Of a stretch of 64,000 nucleotides of DNA, positions 34,995-44,184 are shown one piece after another. Location of the stretch: NCBI GenBank assembly GCA_035462025.1, contig DATHUR010000127.1, forward strand, positions 7,072-71,071, read 5' to 3'. The DNA is from Egicoccus sp035462025. GTDB taxonomy: Bacteria; Actinomycetota; Nitriliruptoria; Nitriliruptorales; Nitriliruptoraceae. Below the pieces are notes generated by a model. It worked only from the letters and a program-made list of their open reading frames with translations, did not search any database and was not told where the DNA came from. Position numbers and translations under genes: made by a program. Every line of letters starts with the position of its first letter. Within the stretch, counting starts at the first letter, position 1.

Positions 34995-36463
34995 TGGTCG
35001 ACCACCTCGACATCCGCCATGGCGCCTACCACGACTCGGTCAGCCTGATGCAGGTCAGCCGCCGGGTCGGCGACCTCGACGGGGTCGACAAGACCCTGGT
35101 CGCCATGGGCACCGAACTCAACCTCGACCTGTTGGCCGGCATGGGTTTCGAGGTGCCCGACGCCGGCCCGAACGACCTGATCGTGGCGATCCGTGCCGAC
35201 GAGTCGGTGCTGCCGGCCGCGCTGGCCGAGGTCGAGGCCGCCCTCGCAGCCAGCCAGGGTGGTGGTTCCGGCGGCTTCGGTGATGCCCCACCACCACGCA
35301 CGGTCGCGGCCGCGGTCACGGCCGGCGCCGACCTCGCGCTCGTGTCCGTACCCGGCCGCTACGCCTACGTCGAGGCGATGGATGCGGTGCGCGCCGGCGT
35401 GAACGTGCTGGTCTTCAGCGACAACGTGCCGGTCGCGCAGGAGGTCGCGCTCAAGACCGCGGCAGCGGAGCGGGGTGTGCTGGTGATGGGCCCCGACGCC
35501 GGGACGGCGATGGTCGCCGGTGTCGGCCTGGGGTTCGCCAACGTCGTGCAGCCGGGTCCAGTCGGTCTCGTCGCGGCGTCGGGCACCGGTGCGCAGCAGC
35601 TGACCTGCCTGCTCGACGACGCGGGCATCGGGATCAGCCACGTCCTGGGGGTCGGTGGCCGTGACCTGTCGACGACCGTCGGCGGCCGCTCGACGAAGCA
35701 GGCCATGCGGGCTCTCGACGCGGATCCGGCCACCGAACTGATCGTGGTGCTGTCCAAGCCCGCGGACCCCGCGGTGGCCGACGACGTCCGCGCCCTCGCC
35801 GACCAACTGGCCACCCCGGTCGTGTTCGCCCTGCTCGGCCCCGACGCCCCGGATCTGACCGCCGCCGCCGCCGCCGTGGCCGTGGCCCTCGGGCATGGCT
35901 TCGACGATCCGACCTGGTGGCCCGCGCCCGAGGAACGGCGCGGCACCTACACCGAGTTGCGCGGCCTGTTCGCCGGCGGGACGTTGTGCGACGAGGCCAT
36001 GCTGATCGCCGCCGCCGGACTCGACGCCCCGATCGCCTCGAACATCCCGCTGCGCCCCGAGTGGAGTCTGACCGAGGGGCTCGACACGCCCGGACACGTC
36101 TTCGTCGACTTCGGCGAGGACGAGTTCACGCGCGGCCGGCCCCACCCGATGATCGACCAGGGCCTGCGCCTCGAGCGCATCGCCGCCGAAGCCCGCCGCC
36201 CCGGCGAACGGGTGCTGCTGCTCGACGTCGTCCTCGGTCACGCAGCCGACCCCGATCCCGCGGCCCTGCTGGCGCCGGCGATCGCCGAAGCGATCGCGAT
36301 CGGCGACGACCTCGCCGTCGTCGTCTCGCTGTGCGGCACCGCCGGGGACCCCCAGGGGCGCGACCGCCAGGTCGAGGCACTCGTCGCCGCCGGCGCGTCG
36401 GTCCACCTCAGCAACGCCGCCGCGGCCCGCAAGGCCGTCCTACTGCTCGGAGGTGACGCATGA
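34994..36463 (+). CDS. fdrA: FdrA/AllF-type acyl-CoA-synthetase-like subunit of the carbamoyltransferase
   Basis: A 489-residue protein related to the alpha and beta parts of succinyl-CoA synthetase. The first part has AGVNVLVFSDNVPVAQEVAL, VLVMGPDAGTAM and VGLVAASGTGAQQLTCLLDD. The second part has GLDTPGHVFVDFGEDEFTRG followed by HPMIDQGLRLERI, typical of FdrA. In oxalurate use FdrA is one of three subunits that perform phosphorolysis. ATG at 34994 shares one base with the allH stop, and the end overlaps the allG start (ATGA). A stretch of glycines at about 90-100 is a linker. Confidence 0.9.
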   Translation: MVDHLDIRHGAYHDSVSLMQVSRRVGDLDGVDKTLVAMGTELNLDLLAGMGFEVPDAGPNDLIVAIRADESVLPAALAEVEAALAASQGGGSGGFGDAPPPRTVAAAVTAGADLALVSVPGRYAYVEAMDAVRAGVNVLVFSDNVPVAQEVALKTAAAERGVLVMGPDAGTAMVAGVGLGFANVVQPGPVGLVAASGTGAQQLTCLLDDAGIGISHVLGVGGRDLSTTVGGRSTKQAMRALDADPATELIVVLSKPADPAVADDVRALADQLATPVVFALLGPDAPDLTAAAAAVAVALGHGFDDPTWWPAPEERRGTYTELRGLFAGGTLCDEAMLIAAAGLDAPIASNIPLRPEWSLTEGLDTPGHVFVDFGEDEFTRGRPHPMIDQGLRLERIAAEARRPGERVLLLDVVLGHAADPDPAALLAPAIAEAIAIGDDLAVVVSLCGTAGDPQGRDRQVEALVAAGASVHLSNAAAARKAVLLLGGDA

Positions 36464-37890
36464 CCGAGGCGACCCAACCCCTCCACGGCCTGCTCGCCGG
36501 CCCGCCACGCATCGTCACGGCCGGTGTCGAGTTGTTCGAGACCAGCCTGCGGTCGCAGGGGATCGAACCCCTGACGGTGGACTGGCGTCCGCCCGCCGAC
36601 GACCTGGCCGACGAACTTGCCCGCCTGGCGGCTGACCCTCGCACCGCCGACGCCAACGCCACGGCACTCGAGCGGATCACGTCGGCCGAGCCGCGGTGGG
36701 TCGGGGTCGAGACCGCACGCGAGGCGGTCGGGATCGAGACCGGCCAGTTCCTGCACGCCGGGCCGCCCATCACGTGGGAACGGGCCAGCGGACCCATGCG
36801 CGGCGCGCTGATCGGCGCGATGCTCTACGAGGGCATGGCGACCACGCCCGACGAGGCGGTCGCGCTCGCCGAACGGGGTGGCATCGACCTCGCCCCCTGC
36901 CACTCGCGGCGGGCGGTCGGGCCGATGGCCGGCGTCGTGAGCCCGTCGATGCCGATGTTCGTGATCGAGAACGCGACCTACGGCAACCGCGCTTACTGCA
37001 CCCTCAACGAGGGCCTCGGCAAGGTGTTGCGTTACGGCGCCTACGGCCCCGAGGTGATCGAGCGGCTGCGGTGGATGCAGGGCGTGCTCGGTCCTGCCAT
37101 GCGCGCGGCCGTCGAGCGGCTCGGCTCGCTCGACCTCCGGGCGCTGATGGTGCAGGCGCTGCAGATGGGCGACGAACTGCACAACCGCAACCGGGCCGCC
37201 TCCTCGCTGTTCGTCCGCGAGGTGGTGCCGCCGCTGCTCGAGGCCGGCATCGACCCGGGCGACCTCGCCGACGTGGTCCGGTTCATCAACGGCAACGAGC
37301 ACTTCTTCCTCAACCTCGGCATGCCCGCCGGCAAGGCCGCCGTCGACCCGGCCCGTGACCTCCCGGGCTGCACCGTGGCCGTGGCCATGGCGCGCAACGG
37401 CACCGACTTCGGCATCCAGGTCTCGGGCACCGGCGACGAGTGGTTCACCGCTCCGGCACAGGTGCCCGACGGGCTCTACCTCGGCGACTACGGCCCCGAC
37501 GACGCCAATCCCGACATCGGCGACTCGACCATCACCGAGACGTCCGGAATCGGCGGGTTCGCCATGGCGGCCGCACCGGCGATCGTCCGGTTCGTGGGGG
37601 GCGAGGTCGGCGACGCGCTGACCGCCACCCGGTCCATGTACGACATCACGCTGGGCGAGCACCCCCACTACCAGATCCCGATCCTGGAGTTTCGCGGCAC
37701 CCCGGTCGGCATCGACGTGACCCGGGTCGTGCGCAGCGGGATCGTGCCTGCCGTCAACACCGGCATCGCCGGACGTGAGGCGGGGACGGGCCAGGTCGGC
37801 GCCGGCCTGGTCGAACCTCCGATGGCGGTCTTCGCCGCGGCGGTCCGTGCGCTGGCCGCCAGGGCGACCGACCCCGTCCAGGTCGACTGA
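36460..37890 (+). CDS. allG: DUF1116 protein, AllG-type subunit of the carbamoyltransferase
   Basis: A 476-residue DUF1116 protein. Recognisable blocks are GMATTPDEAVALAERGGIDL, PCHSRRAVGPMAGVVSPSMP, NGNEHFFLNLGMPAGKAA and VAMARNGTDFGIQVSGTGDE, which match the YlbE/AllG family. It is the largest partner of AllF and AllH. ATG at 36460 overlaps the fdrA stop. The operon kinase-H-F-G ends here; the PAS gene starts 85 bases later with a TAGAGT hexamer at 37923. Confidence 0.9.
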   Translation: MTEATQPLHGLLAGPPRIVTAGVELFETSLRSQGIEPLTVDWRPPADDLADELARLAADPRTADANATALERITSAEPRWVGVETAREAVGIETGQFLHAGPPITWERASGPMRGALIGAMLYEGMATTPDEAVALAERGGIDLAPCHSRRAVGPMAGVVSPSMPMFVIENATYGNRAYCTLNEGLGKVLRYGAYGPEVIERLRWMQGVLGPAMRAAVERLGSLDLRALMVQALQMGDELHNRNRAASSLFVREVVPPLLEAGIDPGDLADVVRFINGNEHFFLNLGMPAGKAAVDPARDLPGCTVAVAMARNGTDFGIQVSGTGDEWFTAPAQVPDGLYLGDYGPDDANPDIGDSTITETSGIGGFAMAAAPAIVRFVGGEVGDALTATRSMYDITLGEHPHYQIPILEFRGTPVGIDVTRVVRSGIVPAVNTGIAGREAGTGQVGAGLVEPPMAVFAAAVRALAARATDPVQVD

Positions 37891-37975
37891 GCGAACCGCG
37901 CCCGGCGGCGGGCGCCCGGCGTTAGAGTCGCGCGACCGTGGCCGAGCGGACGGCCACTCACCACTGGCTGGTTGC

Positions 37976-38974
37976 GTGGACGAGATCGCTGAGGCGGCCG
38001 TCGGCCTGTTCATGGCGCTCACCGACGGCGCCGTGGTCCTCGACGTGCTCGAGGACCGTGACGACGTGCGCATCGTCGCGGCCAATCAGGCGATGGCCGC
38101 CGGCTTCGGCGGCCCCGCGACCCTGCGGGGGCGACTGGGCAGCGAGTTGTACCCGCCGGCCGAGCTCGCCGACGTGGTCCGCCGCGCCCGCGACACGCTC
38201 GCCGCCGGCGTGCCGACCAGCTACGAGGCGGTGCGCGAGCTGCCGCAGGGCCGACTCGTGATCGCGGCGTCGATCGTTCCCATCGGCCCGTCGCGGGTCA
38301 TCAGCTACGGCCGTGACGTCTCGGAACGGGTCGAGGCGACCCGCCGGCTCGAGCAGCTCGAGGTGCTGGCCGACATCGGCAGCTGGCAGTGGAACCTGCA
38401 CGACCGGACGCTGCACTGGTCGCGCCAGTACCGCCGCATCCTCGGGGTGTCCGACGACGAGAACCCGACGATCGAGCGGGTCATGGAACTGATCCATCCC
38501 GACGACCGCGAGCGCGTCCGCGGCCGGGCCGAGATCACCAGCGCCGGCCAGGACCAGCCCGGCGGCGCGACCTACCGGATCGTGCGACCCGACGGCGAGG
38601 AACGTGTCGTCGAGGGCCGGGGTGAACTCGTCAGCGACGACCAGGGCCGGCCGTTGCGCATGTTCGGCACGATCCAGGACGTGACCGAGAGCCACCGTGC
38701 CGACGAGGATCGCGGCCGACTCCAGCAGGCGCTGCATCGGCAGAAGCAGGCGCTCGAACTCAACGACAACGTCGTGCAGGGGCTGGCCGCCGCCTGGCTC
38801 GCCTTCGACCTCGGCCAGGTCGAGGAGGGCATCGGGCTGGTGCAGCGCACCACCCGTGACGCCCAGAACCTGGTGAACGCGCTGCTTCACGAGGCCGCCG
38901 AGAACGAACCGCTCGCACCCGGCGACCTCGCCCGACGGGTACCCGCCAACGTCGACCATCCGGAGGCCGGATGA
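37976..38974 (+). CDS. PAS-domain protein with a degenerate histidine-kinase-like end
   Basis: A 332-residue sensor. An N-terminal PAS-like segment (about 10-120, starting VGLFMALTDGAVVLDVLEDR) is followed by a PAS_3 domain (GSWQWNLHDRTLHWSRQY, LIHPDDRERVRGR) and a coiled helix. The end, LELNDNVVQGLAAAWLAFDL, resembles a dimerisation/phosphorylation helix, but with Asn in place of His, and no ATP-binding domain follows. It therefore cannot be a standard kinase. GTG at 37976 is chosen. The stop overlaps the receiver gene (ATGA). Such PAS plus receiver pairs occur in other actinobacteria. Confidence 0.78.
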   Translation: MDEIAEAAVGLFMALTDGAVVLDVLEDRDDVRIVAANQAMAAGFGGPATLRGRLGSELYPPAELADVVRRARDTLAAGVPTSYEAVRELPQGRLVIAASIVPIGPSRVISYGRDVSERVEATRRLEQLEVLADIGSWQWNLHDRTLHWSRQYRRILGVSDDENPTIERVMELIHPDDRERVRGRAEITSAGQDQPGGATYRIVRPDGEERVVEGRGELVSDDQGRPLRMFGTIQDVTESHRADEDRGRLQQALHRQKQALELNDNVVQGLAAAWLAFDLGQVEEGIGLVQRTTRDAQNLVNALLHEAAENEPLAPGDLARRVPANVDHPEAG

Positions 38975-39336
38975 CCTGGCGGCTGGCGCTGGCCGACGAC
39001 GACGCGACCTTGCGGCGGCTGCTGCGGATGCTGTTCGAGCGCGACGGACGCTTCGAGGTCGTCGGCGAGGCCGCCGACGGCGTCGAGGCCCTGGACCTGC
39101 TCGCCGCCGTCGAGGCCGACGTGCTGCTGCTCGACCTGGCGATGCCACGCAAGGACGGACTCGAGGTGCTCACCGAGCTCGACCGTCGCCCGCGCCCCCG
39201 CGTCGTCGTCCTGACCGGGTTCGTCGAGCCGGCACTGCGGCGCCAGGTGCTCGACCTCGGCGCCCACGCCTGCCTCGAGAAGGGCGCGGACTTCGCCAGC
39301 CTCACCAACGCCGTCGCCGGCGTCGCCACCGCTTAG
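38971..39336 (+). CDS. Stand-alone response-regulator receiver domain
   Basis: A 121-residue CheY-like protein with no output domain. Acidic pocket D9-D11, phospho-acceptor D55 (LLLDLAMP), T82 and K104 (CLEKG) are all present, so it should accept phosphate. ATG at 38971 overlaps the PAS gene stop, coupling the two. It may act by protein contact. Whether it serves the pyrimidine-type genes on either side is unknown. Confidence 0.88.
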   Translation: MTWRLALADDDATLRRLLRMLFERDGRFEVVGEAADGVEALDLLAAVEADVLLLDLAMPRKDGLEVLTELDRRPRPRVVVLTGFVEPALRRQVLDLGAHACLEKGADFASLTNAVAGVATA

Positions 39337-39368
39337 CGACGGGGTCGATTTCATCCGCGCCGTCCGCC

Positions 39369-39417
39369 GGTCTGGGGGGCAACGAGGAGCGAAGCGACGA
39401 GAAGGGGGACCCAGACC
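39369..39417. terminator. Hairpin between convergent receiver and sirtuin genes, with GAGCGAAGCGA repeat
   Basis: GGTCTGGG (39369-39376) and CCCAGACC (39410-39417) form an 8-bp stem whose loop contains GAGGAGCGAAGCGACGAG. The genes on both sides converge on it, so it is a likely two-way terminator. The loop sequence repeats a motif also found near 5795 and 13750. Confidence 0.55.
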
Positions 39418-39418
39418 C

Positions 39419-40204
39419 TCATCTGAGCCGCGCGACGAGGGCGGGCAGGATGTCGACGAGGTCGTCGGCGAAGACCGCGTGGGCCGCTCGGTCGTAGGGG
39501 GTCGGCTCGGCGTTGGCCACCACCAGCCGTGACCCGGTCTCGAGCGCCACCTGCGGCAGCGCCGCGACCGGGTAGACCGCCAGCGACGTTCCCAGGGCCA
39601 GGAACACCTCGCCCTCGGTCGTGGCCCGGTGCGCCCGGTCGAGTTGTATCGGGCTCAGCGACTGACCGAACGACACCGTCGCGGCCTTGAGCAGGCCGCC
39701 GCACCGCTCGCAGTGCGGGTCCTCGTCGCCTTCGCGGACGCGGTCGAGGATCTCGGCCATCGGCGAGCGGGCCGAGCACTCGAGGCACACCACCTCGCGG
39801 TTGGTGCCGTGGATCTCGATGACCCGTCCGGGGCTGTTGCCGGCGTCCTGGTGCAGCCCGTCGGTGTTCTGCGTCACCAGGGTGTCGAGGTGGCCCAGCC
39901 GTTCGAGTTCCGCGATCGCGACGTGGGCGTCATTGGGCCGGGGCGCGACATCGGTCCGTGCCACCCGCCGCCGCCAGATGTCGCGCCGGGTCTCGGGCTC
40001 GCTCAACCACACCTCGATCGTGGCGCGGCGTTCGGCGGCGGGGTCACGGGTCCACACGCCCTGCGGGCCGCGGTAGTCGGGGATGCCCGAGGCGGTCGAG
40101 ACGCCGGCGCCGGTCAGCAGCACGACGCGGGCCGCGGCGGCGATCCACTCGGCCACCTCGTCCAGCACCTCGCGCGTCTCCTGCCGTGACCTCGTCGGTG
40201 GCAC
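39419..40204 (-). CDS. cobB: Sirtuin NAD-dependent protein deacylase
   Basis: A 261-residue Sir2-family enzyme that removes acyl groups from lysines using NAD. It has TGAGVSTASGIPDYRG (31-46), TQNTDGLHQDAG, the catalytic His in IEIHG, four zinc cysteines in CLEC and CERCG, and LGTSLAVYPVAALP. The Tyr/Arg pair that marks desuccinylases is not evident, so class is open. The start is GTG at 40204. It lies on the minus strand between the carbamoyltransferase and Mo-hydroxylase operons, convergent with the receiver gene and divergent from the FAD subunit. Confidence 0.92.
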   Translation of the reverse strand: MPPTRSRQETREVLDEVAEWIAAAARVVLLTGAGVSTASGIPDYRGPQGVWTRDPAAERRATIEVWLSEPETRRDIWRRRVARTDVAPRPNDAHVAIAELERLGHLDTLVTQNTDGLHQDAGNSPGRVIEIHGTNREVVCLECSARSPMAEILDRVREGDEDPHCERCGGLLKAATVSFGQSLSPIQLDRAHRATTEGEVFLALGTSLAVYPVAALPQVALETGSRLVVANAEPTPYDRAAHAVFADDLVDILPALVARLR

Positions 40205-40403
40205 ACGGTACGGCGGCAGCGGCCGCGACGGGTCCGATCAGCACGGTCGCACAGCGCTTGCGGCACCGATTCGGCAGACGTTGACGAGCGTCGGGCCGCC
40301 GCCCTTCGCTACCGTCGCCCGCTCGCGGGGCGCGGAGACCTTGCCCGCGCGGCGGACGTGGAGACCGCATGCGGGAGCCGGGAGCGGCAGGAGCCATGAG
40401 CAC

Positions 40404-41288
40404 GTGAAACCGCCGGCGTTCGCCTACCACGCCCCCCGATCCCTGGAGGCGGGCCTCGACCTGCTCGCCGACCTCGGCGCGGACGCGAAGGTGCTGGCCG
40501 GCGGACAGAGCCTGGTTCCCATGCTCAACATGCGCCTGGTCGCCCCGGCCGCGTTGGTCGACATCCGCCATCTCGACGACCTCGACCGGGTCGAGGTGGC
40601 CGACGGGGTCGTGCGGGTCGGCGCCCGGGTCACGCACACCAGACTCGAACGCGACGACGATGTCGCCGCCGCCCTCCCGCTGTTGCGCGAGGCCCTGCGG
40701 CTGGTGGCCCACCCGGTCATCCGCAACCGCGGTACCAGCGTCGGCTCGGTGGTCCATGCCGACCCGGCCGGTGAACTGCCCGCCGTCGTCGCCCTGCTCG
40801 ACGCGACGCTCGAGCTGACCTCGCTCGCCGGGACCCGCACGGTCAGCGGCGCCGACGTCTTCGCCGGTCCGCTCGAGTGCGCGTTGCGACCGGGGGAACT
40901 GGCGACGGCGGTCACGTTCCCGCGACTCGAGTCGGGAACCGGCACCGCGATCGAGGAGTTGGCCCGCCGCCACGGCGACTACGCGCTGGCCGGCGTCGCC
41001 GTCCGGGTCGACCTCGACACCGACCGTCACGTCAGCGGCGCCAGTGCCGCCTTCTTCGGGGTCGGCGGGATGCCGCACCCGATCGATCTCACCGGGCCGC
41101 TGCGTGGGCAGCCCGCGGACACCCTCGACGTCACCGACGCCGTCGGAGCAGCACGGGCGCGGCTCGATCCCGACGACGACATCCACGCGACCGCGAGCTA
41201 CCGGCGTCACCTCGCCGGCGTACTGCTCGAACGGGCGCTGCAGCGCGCCGCACGGCAGGCCGCCGCGCGGCCGGAGGTGCTGACGTGA
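40404..41288 (+). CDS. coxM: Molybdenum hydroxylase FAD-binding (medium) subunit
   Basis: Carries the FAD of a xanthine-dehydrogenase-family enzyme. The 294-residue protein starts KPPAFAYHAPRSLEAGLDLL and has the FAD motifs VLAGGQSLVPMLNMRL and HPVIRNRGTSVGSVVHADPA. The second motif carries Thr-Ser-Val-Gly in place of the more usual Thr-Ile/Val-Gly-Gly form. GTG at 40404 follows GGCAGGAG. The stop overlaps the iron-sulfur subunit start (GTGA). Order M-S-L is the usual CoxMSL order. The 200-base gap to the sirtuin gene should hold divergent promoters. Confidence 0.92.
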   Translation: MKPPAFAYHAPRSLEAGLDLLADLGADAKVLAGGQSLVPMLNMRLVAPAALVDIRHLDDLDRVEVADGVVRVGARVTHTRLERDDDVAAALPLLREALRLVAHPVIRNRGTSVGSVVHADPAGELPAVVALLDATLELTSLAGTRTVSGADVFAGPLECALRPGELATAVTFPRLESGTGTAIEELARRHGDYALAGVAVRVDLDTDRHVSGASAAFFGVGGMPHPIDLTGPLRGQPADTLDVTDAVGAARARLDPDDDIHATASYRRHLAGVLLERALQRAARQAAARPEVLT

Positions 41289-41806
41289 GCGAGGAACTGC
41301 ACGAGGTCTCGGTCACGGTCAACGGTGCGCTGCACCGCGCCGCCGTGCCCGCACGGCGCCTGCTGTCGGACTTCCTGCGCCACGACCTGCGCCTGACCGG
41401 CACCCACGTCGGCTGCGAGCACGGCGTCTGCGGCGCCTGCACGATCCTGCTCGACGGCGCCCCGGTGCGCTCGTGCCTGACGTTCGCGGTGTCGGTCGAC
41501 GGCGCCGCGATCACCACCGTCGAGGGACTGGCCGCCGAGGACGGCACCCTGCACCCGGTCCAGGCCGCCTTCCAGGACTGCCACGGTCTGCAGTGCGGCT
41601 TCTGCACCCCCGGCATGGTCATCAGCGCCTGCGGGTTCCTGGCCGACCATCCGAACCCTGACGCGGACGAGATCCGCGAGGGCATGGCCGGCAACCTGTG
41701 CCGCTGCACCGGCTACGCCGGCATCCTGGCCGCCGTCGAGCAGGCGGCCGGGACCCTGCGCGACTCCGGCGCCGACCCCCGCGCACGGCACGGAGGTGGC
41801 GCATGA
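41285..41806 (+). CDS. coxS: Molybdenum hydroxylase [2Fe-2S] (small) subunit
   Basis: A 173-residue protein with two [2Fe-2S] clusters that pass electrons from Mo to FAD. The plant-ferredoxin-like cluster uses C44, C49, C52 and C64 (CEHGVCGAC); the second uses C104, C107, C139 and C141 (CGFCTPG, CRCTGY). No residue is missing. GTG at 41285 and the ATGA at its stop couple it to the M and L subunits. Confidence 0.95.
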   Translation: MSEELHEVSVTVNGALHRAAVPARRLLSDFLRHDLRLTGTHVGCEHGVCGACTILLDGAPVRSCLTFAVSVDGAAITTVEGLAAEDGTLHPVQAAFQDCHGLQCGFCTPGMVISACGFLADHPNPDADEIREGMAGNLCRCTGYAGILAAVEQAAGTLRDSGADPRARHGGGA

Positions 41807-44184
41807 GCACGCGCCAGTTCGGCGTCGCCGTCGCACGGGTCGAGGACCCACGCCTGCTGCGCGGCGAGGGCCGCTACCTCGACGATCTCGGCCACGATGC
41901 GCTGGCGGTCGCGATCCTGCGCAGCCCGCACGCCCACGCCCGCATCCTCGACATCGACGTCACCGACGCGCTCGACGTCGACGGGCTGGTCGCGATCTAC
42001 ACCTACGAGGACCTGCCGCCACGGCTGCAACAGCCTCTGCCCCTGCTGATCCCGCATCCGGCGCTGACCGCGCCGGTCACGCAGAAGGTGCTGGCCGACG
42101 GCGAGGTCAACCACGTCGGCGAGGCGATCGCGATGATCGTCGCGACCGACCGCTACGTCGCCGAGGACGTCCTCGACCGCATCCGCGTCGATTTCGAGAT
42201 CCTGCCCGCGGTGGTCGACCTCGAGGCCGCGGTCGCGGGCGGCGCCGACGTGCACGAGCAGGTGCCCGGCAACGTCGCCGCCGAACTGGTCCAGACGATC
42301 GGTGACGCGGGGGCGGCCATCGCCGCAGCACCGCACCGCCTGAAGCTGCGGCTCGACATCGAACGCTCGGCGTCGACGCCGCTGGAGGGCCGCGGCGTCC
42401 ACGCCCGCTGGGACCCCGACGACCGGCGGCTGCGCGTGCACACCTCGACCCAGGCGCCGACCAGCGTCCGGGCCGCGATCGCGACCTTCCTCGAACTCGA
42501 CTTCGCGCAGGTCGACGTGGTCGTGCCCGACGTCGGCGGCGGCTTCGGGGTCAAGATCATGCACCCCTGGCCCGAGGAGATCCTGGTGCCGTGGGCGGCG
42601 CGCCTGCTCGGCCGCGAGGTCAAGTTCACCGAGGACCGCCACGAGCACTTCGTCTCGGCCAACCACGAGCGTGGCCAGGTCCAGTGGGTCGAGGTCGGCT
42701 TCGACGACGACGGCCGCATCCTCGGCCTCGACGTGACGTTCCTGCACGACCACGGCGCCTACATCCCGTACGGCCTGATCGTGCCGATCATCACCTCGAC
42801 CCAGTTGCTCGGGCCGTACAAGATCGAGCACTACCGGGTCGAGTTCCGCAGCGTCTACTCCAACAAGACCCCGGTCACGCCCTACCGCGGCGCCGGACGC
42901 CCGCAGGGCTGCTTCCTGATGGAGCGCACGGTCGACGCGATCGCGACCGAACTGGACCTCGACCGGACCCTGGTCCGCGAGCGCAACTTCATCCAGCCCG
43001 CCGAGATGCCCTACGCGTTCGGGCTGATGTTCCAGGACGGCCGCGACTACACCTACGACTCGGGCGACTTCCCCGCGTCCCTGGCCAAACTCAAGGACCT
43101 CGTCGACTGGGACGGTTTCCCGGCCCGCAAGGCCGCGGCGGCCGCCGAGGGCCGACAGCTCGGCATCGGCCTGGCCTGCTACGTCGAGGGCACCGGCGTC
43201 GGCCCCTACGAGGGCGGCCACGTCCTGGTCGAACCCAACGGCACGGTGCAGGTCGCGACGGGCCTGAGCACCCAGGGCCAGGGGCACCAGACCGCGTTCG
43301 CGCAGATCGTGGCCGACGAACTCGGGGTCCCGTTCGAACAGGTCAAGGTCGTCACGGGCGACACCAGGCGGTTCCCGTATGCGGTCGGCACGTTCGCCTC
43401 GCGTGCCGCGGTGATGTCGGGCAACGCGGTCCACCTCGCGGCGAAGAAGGTGCGCGAGAAGGCGTTGCAGTTGGCGTCGGACGCGCTCGAGGTCGACGTC
43501 GAGGACCTCGAACTCGTCGACGGGCGGGTGCAGGTCACCGGCAGCCCCGACACGTCGCTGCCGCTGTCGATGCTGGCCACCCTGTCCAACCCGCTGCGCT
43601 ACGCCTTCGACGAGCACGCCAAGGCCGCGACCCAGTTCGCCGGCCCCAACGACCCGGACAAGCCCCCCGTCGCCGAGGGCCAGACGCCCGGACTCGAGGG
43701 CACCGACTACTACTCGCCGGTGCGGTCCACGTTCGCCAACGGCATGCATGCGGTCGAGGTCGAGGTGGATCCGGCCACGTCCGACATCAAGGTGCTGCGC
43801 TACGCGGTCGTCCACGACTGCGGCAACCTGATCAACCCCACCATCGTCAGGGGCCAGGTCCTCGGCGGTGTCGCGCAGGGTGTCGGCGGCGCGCTGTACG
43901 AGAAGATGGCCTACGACGAACACGGCCAACTGCTCAACGCCAGCTTCATGGACTTTCTGATGCCCTACGCGACCGAGATCCCGCCGGTCGAGATCGACCA
44001 CCTCGAGACGCCGTCGCCGCTCAACCCGCTTGGCATCAAGGGCGCGGGCGAGGCGGGCGTCATCCCCGGGTCGGCCGCGATCGCCGCAGCCATCGAGGAC
44101 GCGACCGGCGTCGCGGTCCGCGCCATGCCGATCTCCCCGTCGCAGTTGCACGAACTGCGCCTGGCCGCAGGAGGAACCACGTGA
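41803..44184 (+). CDS. coxL: Molybdenum hydroxylase catalytic (large) subunit, form II type
   Basis: A 793-residue molybdopterin-cytosine-dinucleotide-type subunit. The active-site loop reads YRGAGR (361-366), the form II version, not the Cys-bearing loop of true CO dehydrogenase. The catalytic glutamate is E750 in GIKGAGEAG. Other motifs are PDVGGGFGVKIM and GVAQGVGGALYEKM. It should hydroxylate an aromatic or N-heterocyclic carbon using water, with substrate unknown. Context (amidase, hydantoinase-type genes, pyrimidine genes upstream) suggests a nitrogen heterocycle such as uracil or a purine. ATG 41803 overlaps coxS. Confidence 0.93.
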   Translation: MSTRQFGVAVARVEDPRLLRGEGRYLDDLGHDALAVAILRSPHAHARILDIDVTDALDVDGLVAIYTYEDLPPRLQQPLPLLIPHPALTAPVTQKVLADGEVNHVGEAIAMIVATDRYVAEDVLDRIRVDFEILPAVVDLEAAVAGGADVHEQVPGNVAAELVQTIGDAGAAIAAAPHRLKLRLDIERSASTPLEGRGVHARWDPDDRRLRVHTSTQAPTSVRAAIATFLELDFAQVDVVVPDVGGGFGVKIMHPWPEEILVPWAARLLGREVKFTEDRHEHFVSANHERGQVQWVEVGFDDDGRILGLDVTFLHDHGAYIPYGLIVPIITSTQLLGPYKIEHYRVEFRSVYSNKTPVTPYRGAGRPQGCFLMERTVDAIATELDLDRTLVRERNFIQPAEMPYAFGLMFQDGRDYTYDSGDFPASLAKLKDLVDWDGFPARKAAAAAEGRQLGIGLACYVEGTGVGPYEGGHVLVEPNGTVQVATGLSTQGQGHQTAFAQIVADELGVPFEQVKVVTGDTRRFPYAVGTFASRAAVMSGNAVHLAAKKVREKALQLASDALEVDVEDLELVDGRVQVTGSPDTSLPLSMLATLSNPLRYAFDEHAKAATQFAGPNDPDKPPVAEGQTPGLEGTDYYSPVRSTFANGMHAVEVEVDPATSDIKVLRYAVVHDCGNLINPTIVRGQVLGGVAQGVGGALYEKMAYDEHGQLLNASFMDFLMPYATEIPPVEIDHLETPSPLNPLGIKGAGEAGVIPGSAAIAAAIEDATGVAVRAMPISPSQLHELRLAAGGTT

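Noticed and set aside
40404..44184. Carbon monoxide dehydrogenase
   Set aside because: The catalytic loop is the form II YRGAGR without the active-site Cys of true CO dehydrogenase, and the neighbours process amides and imides.
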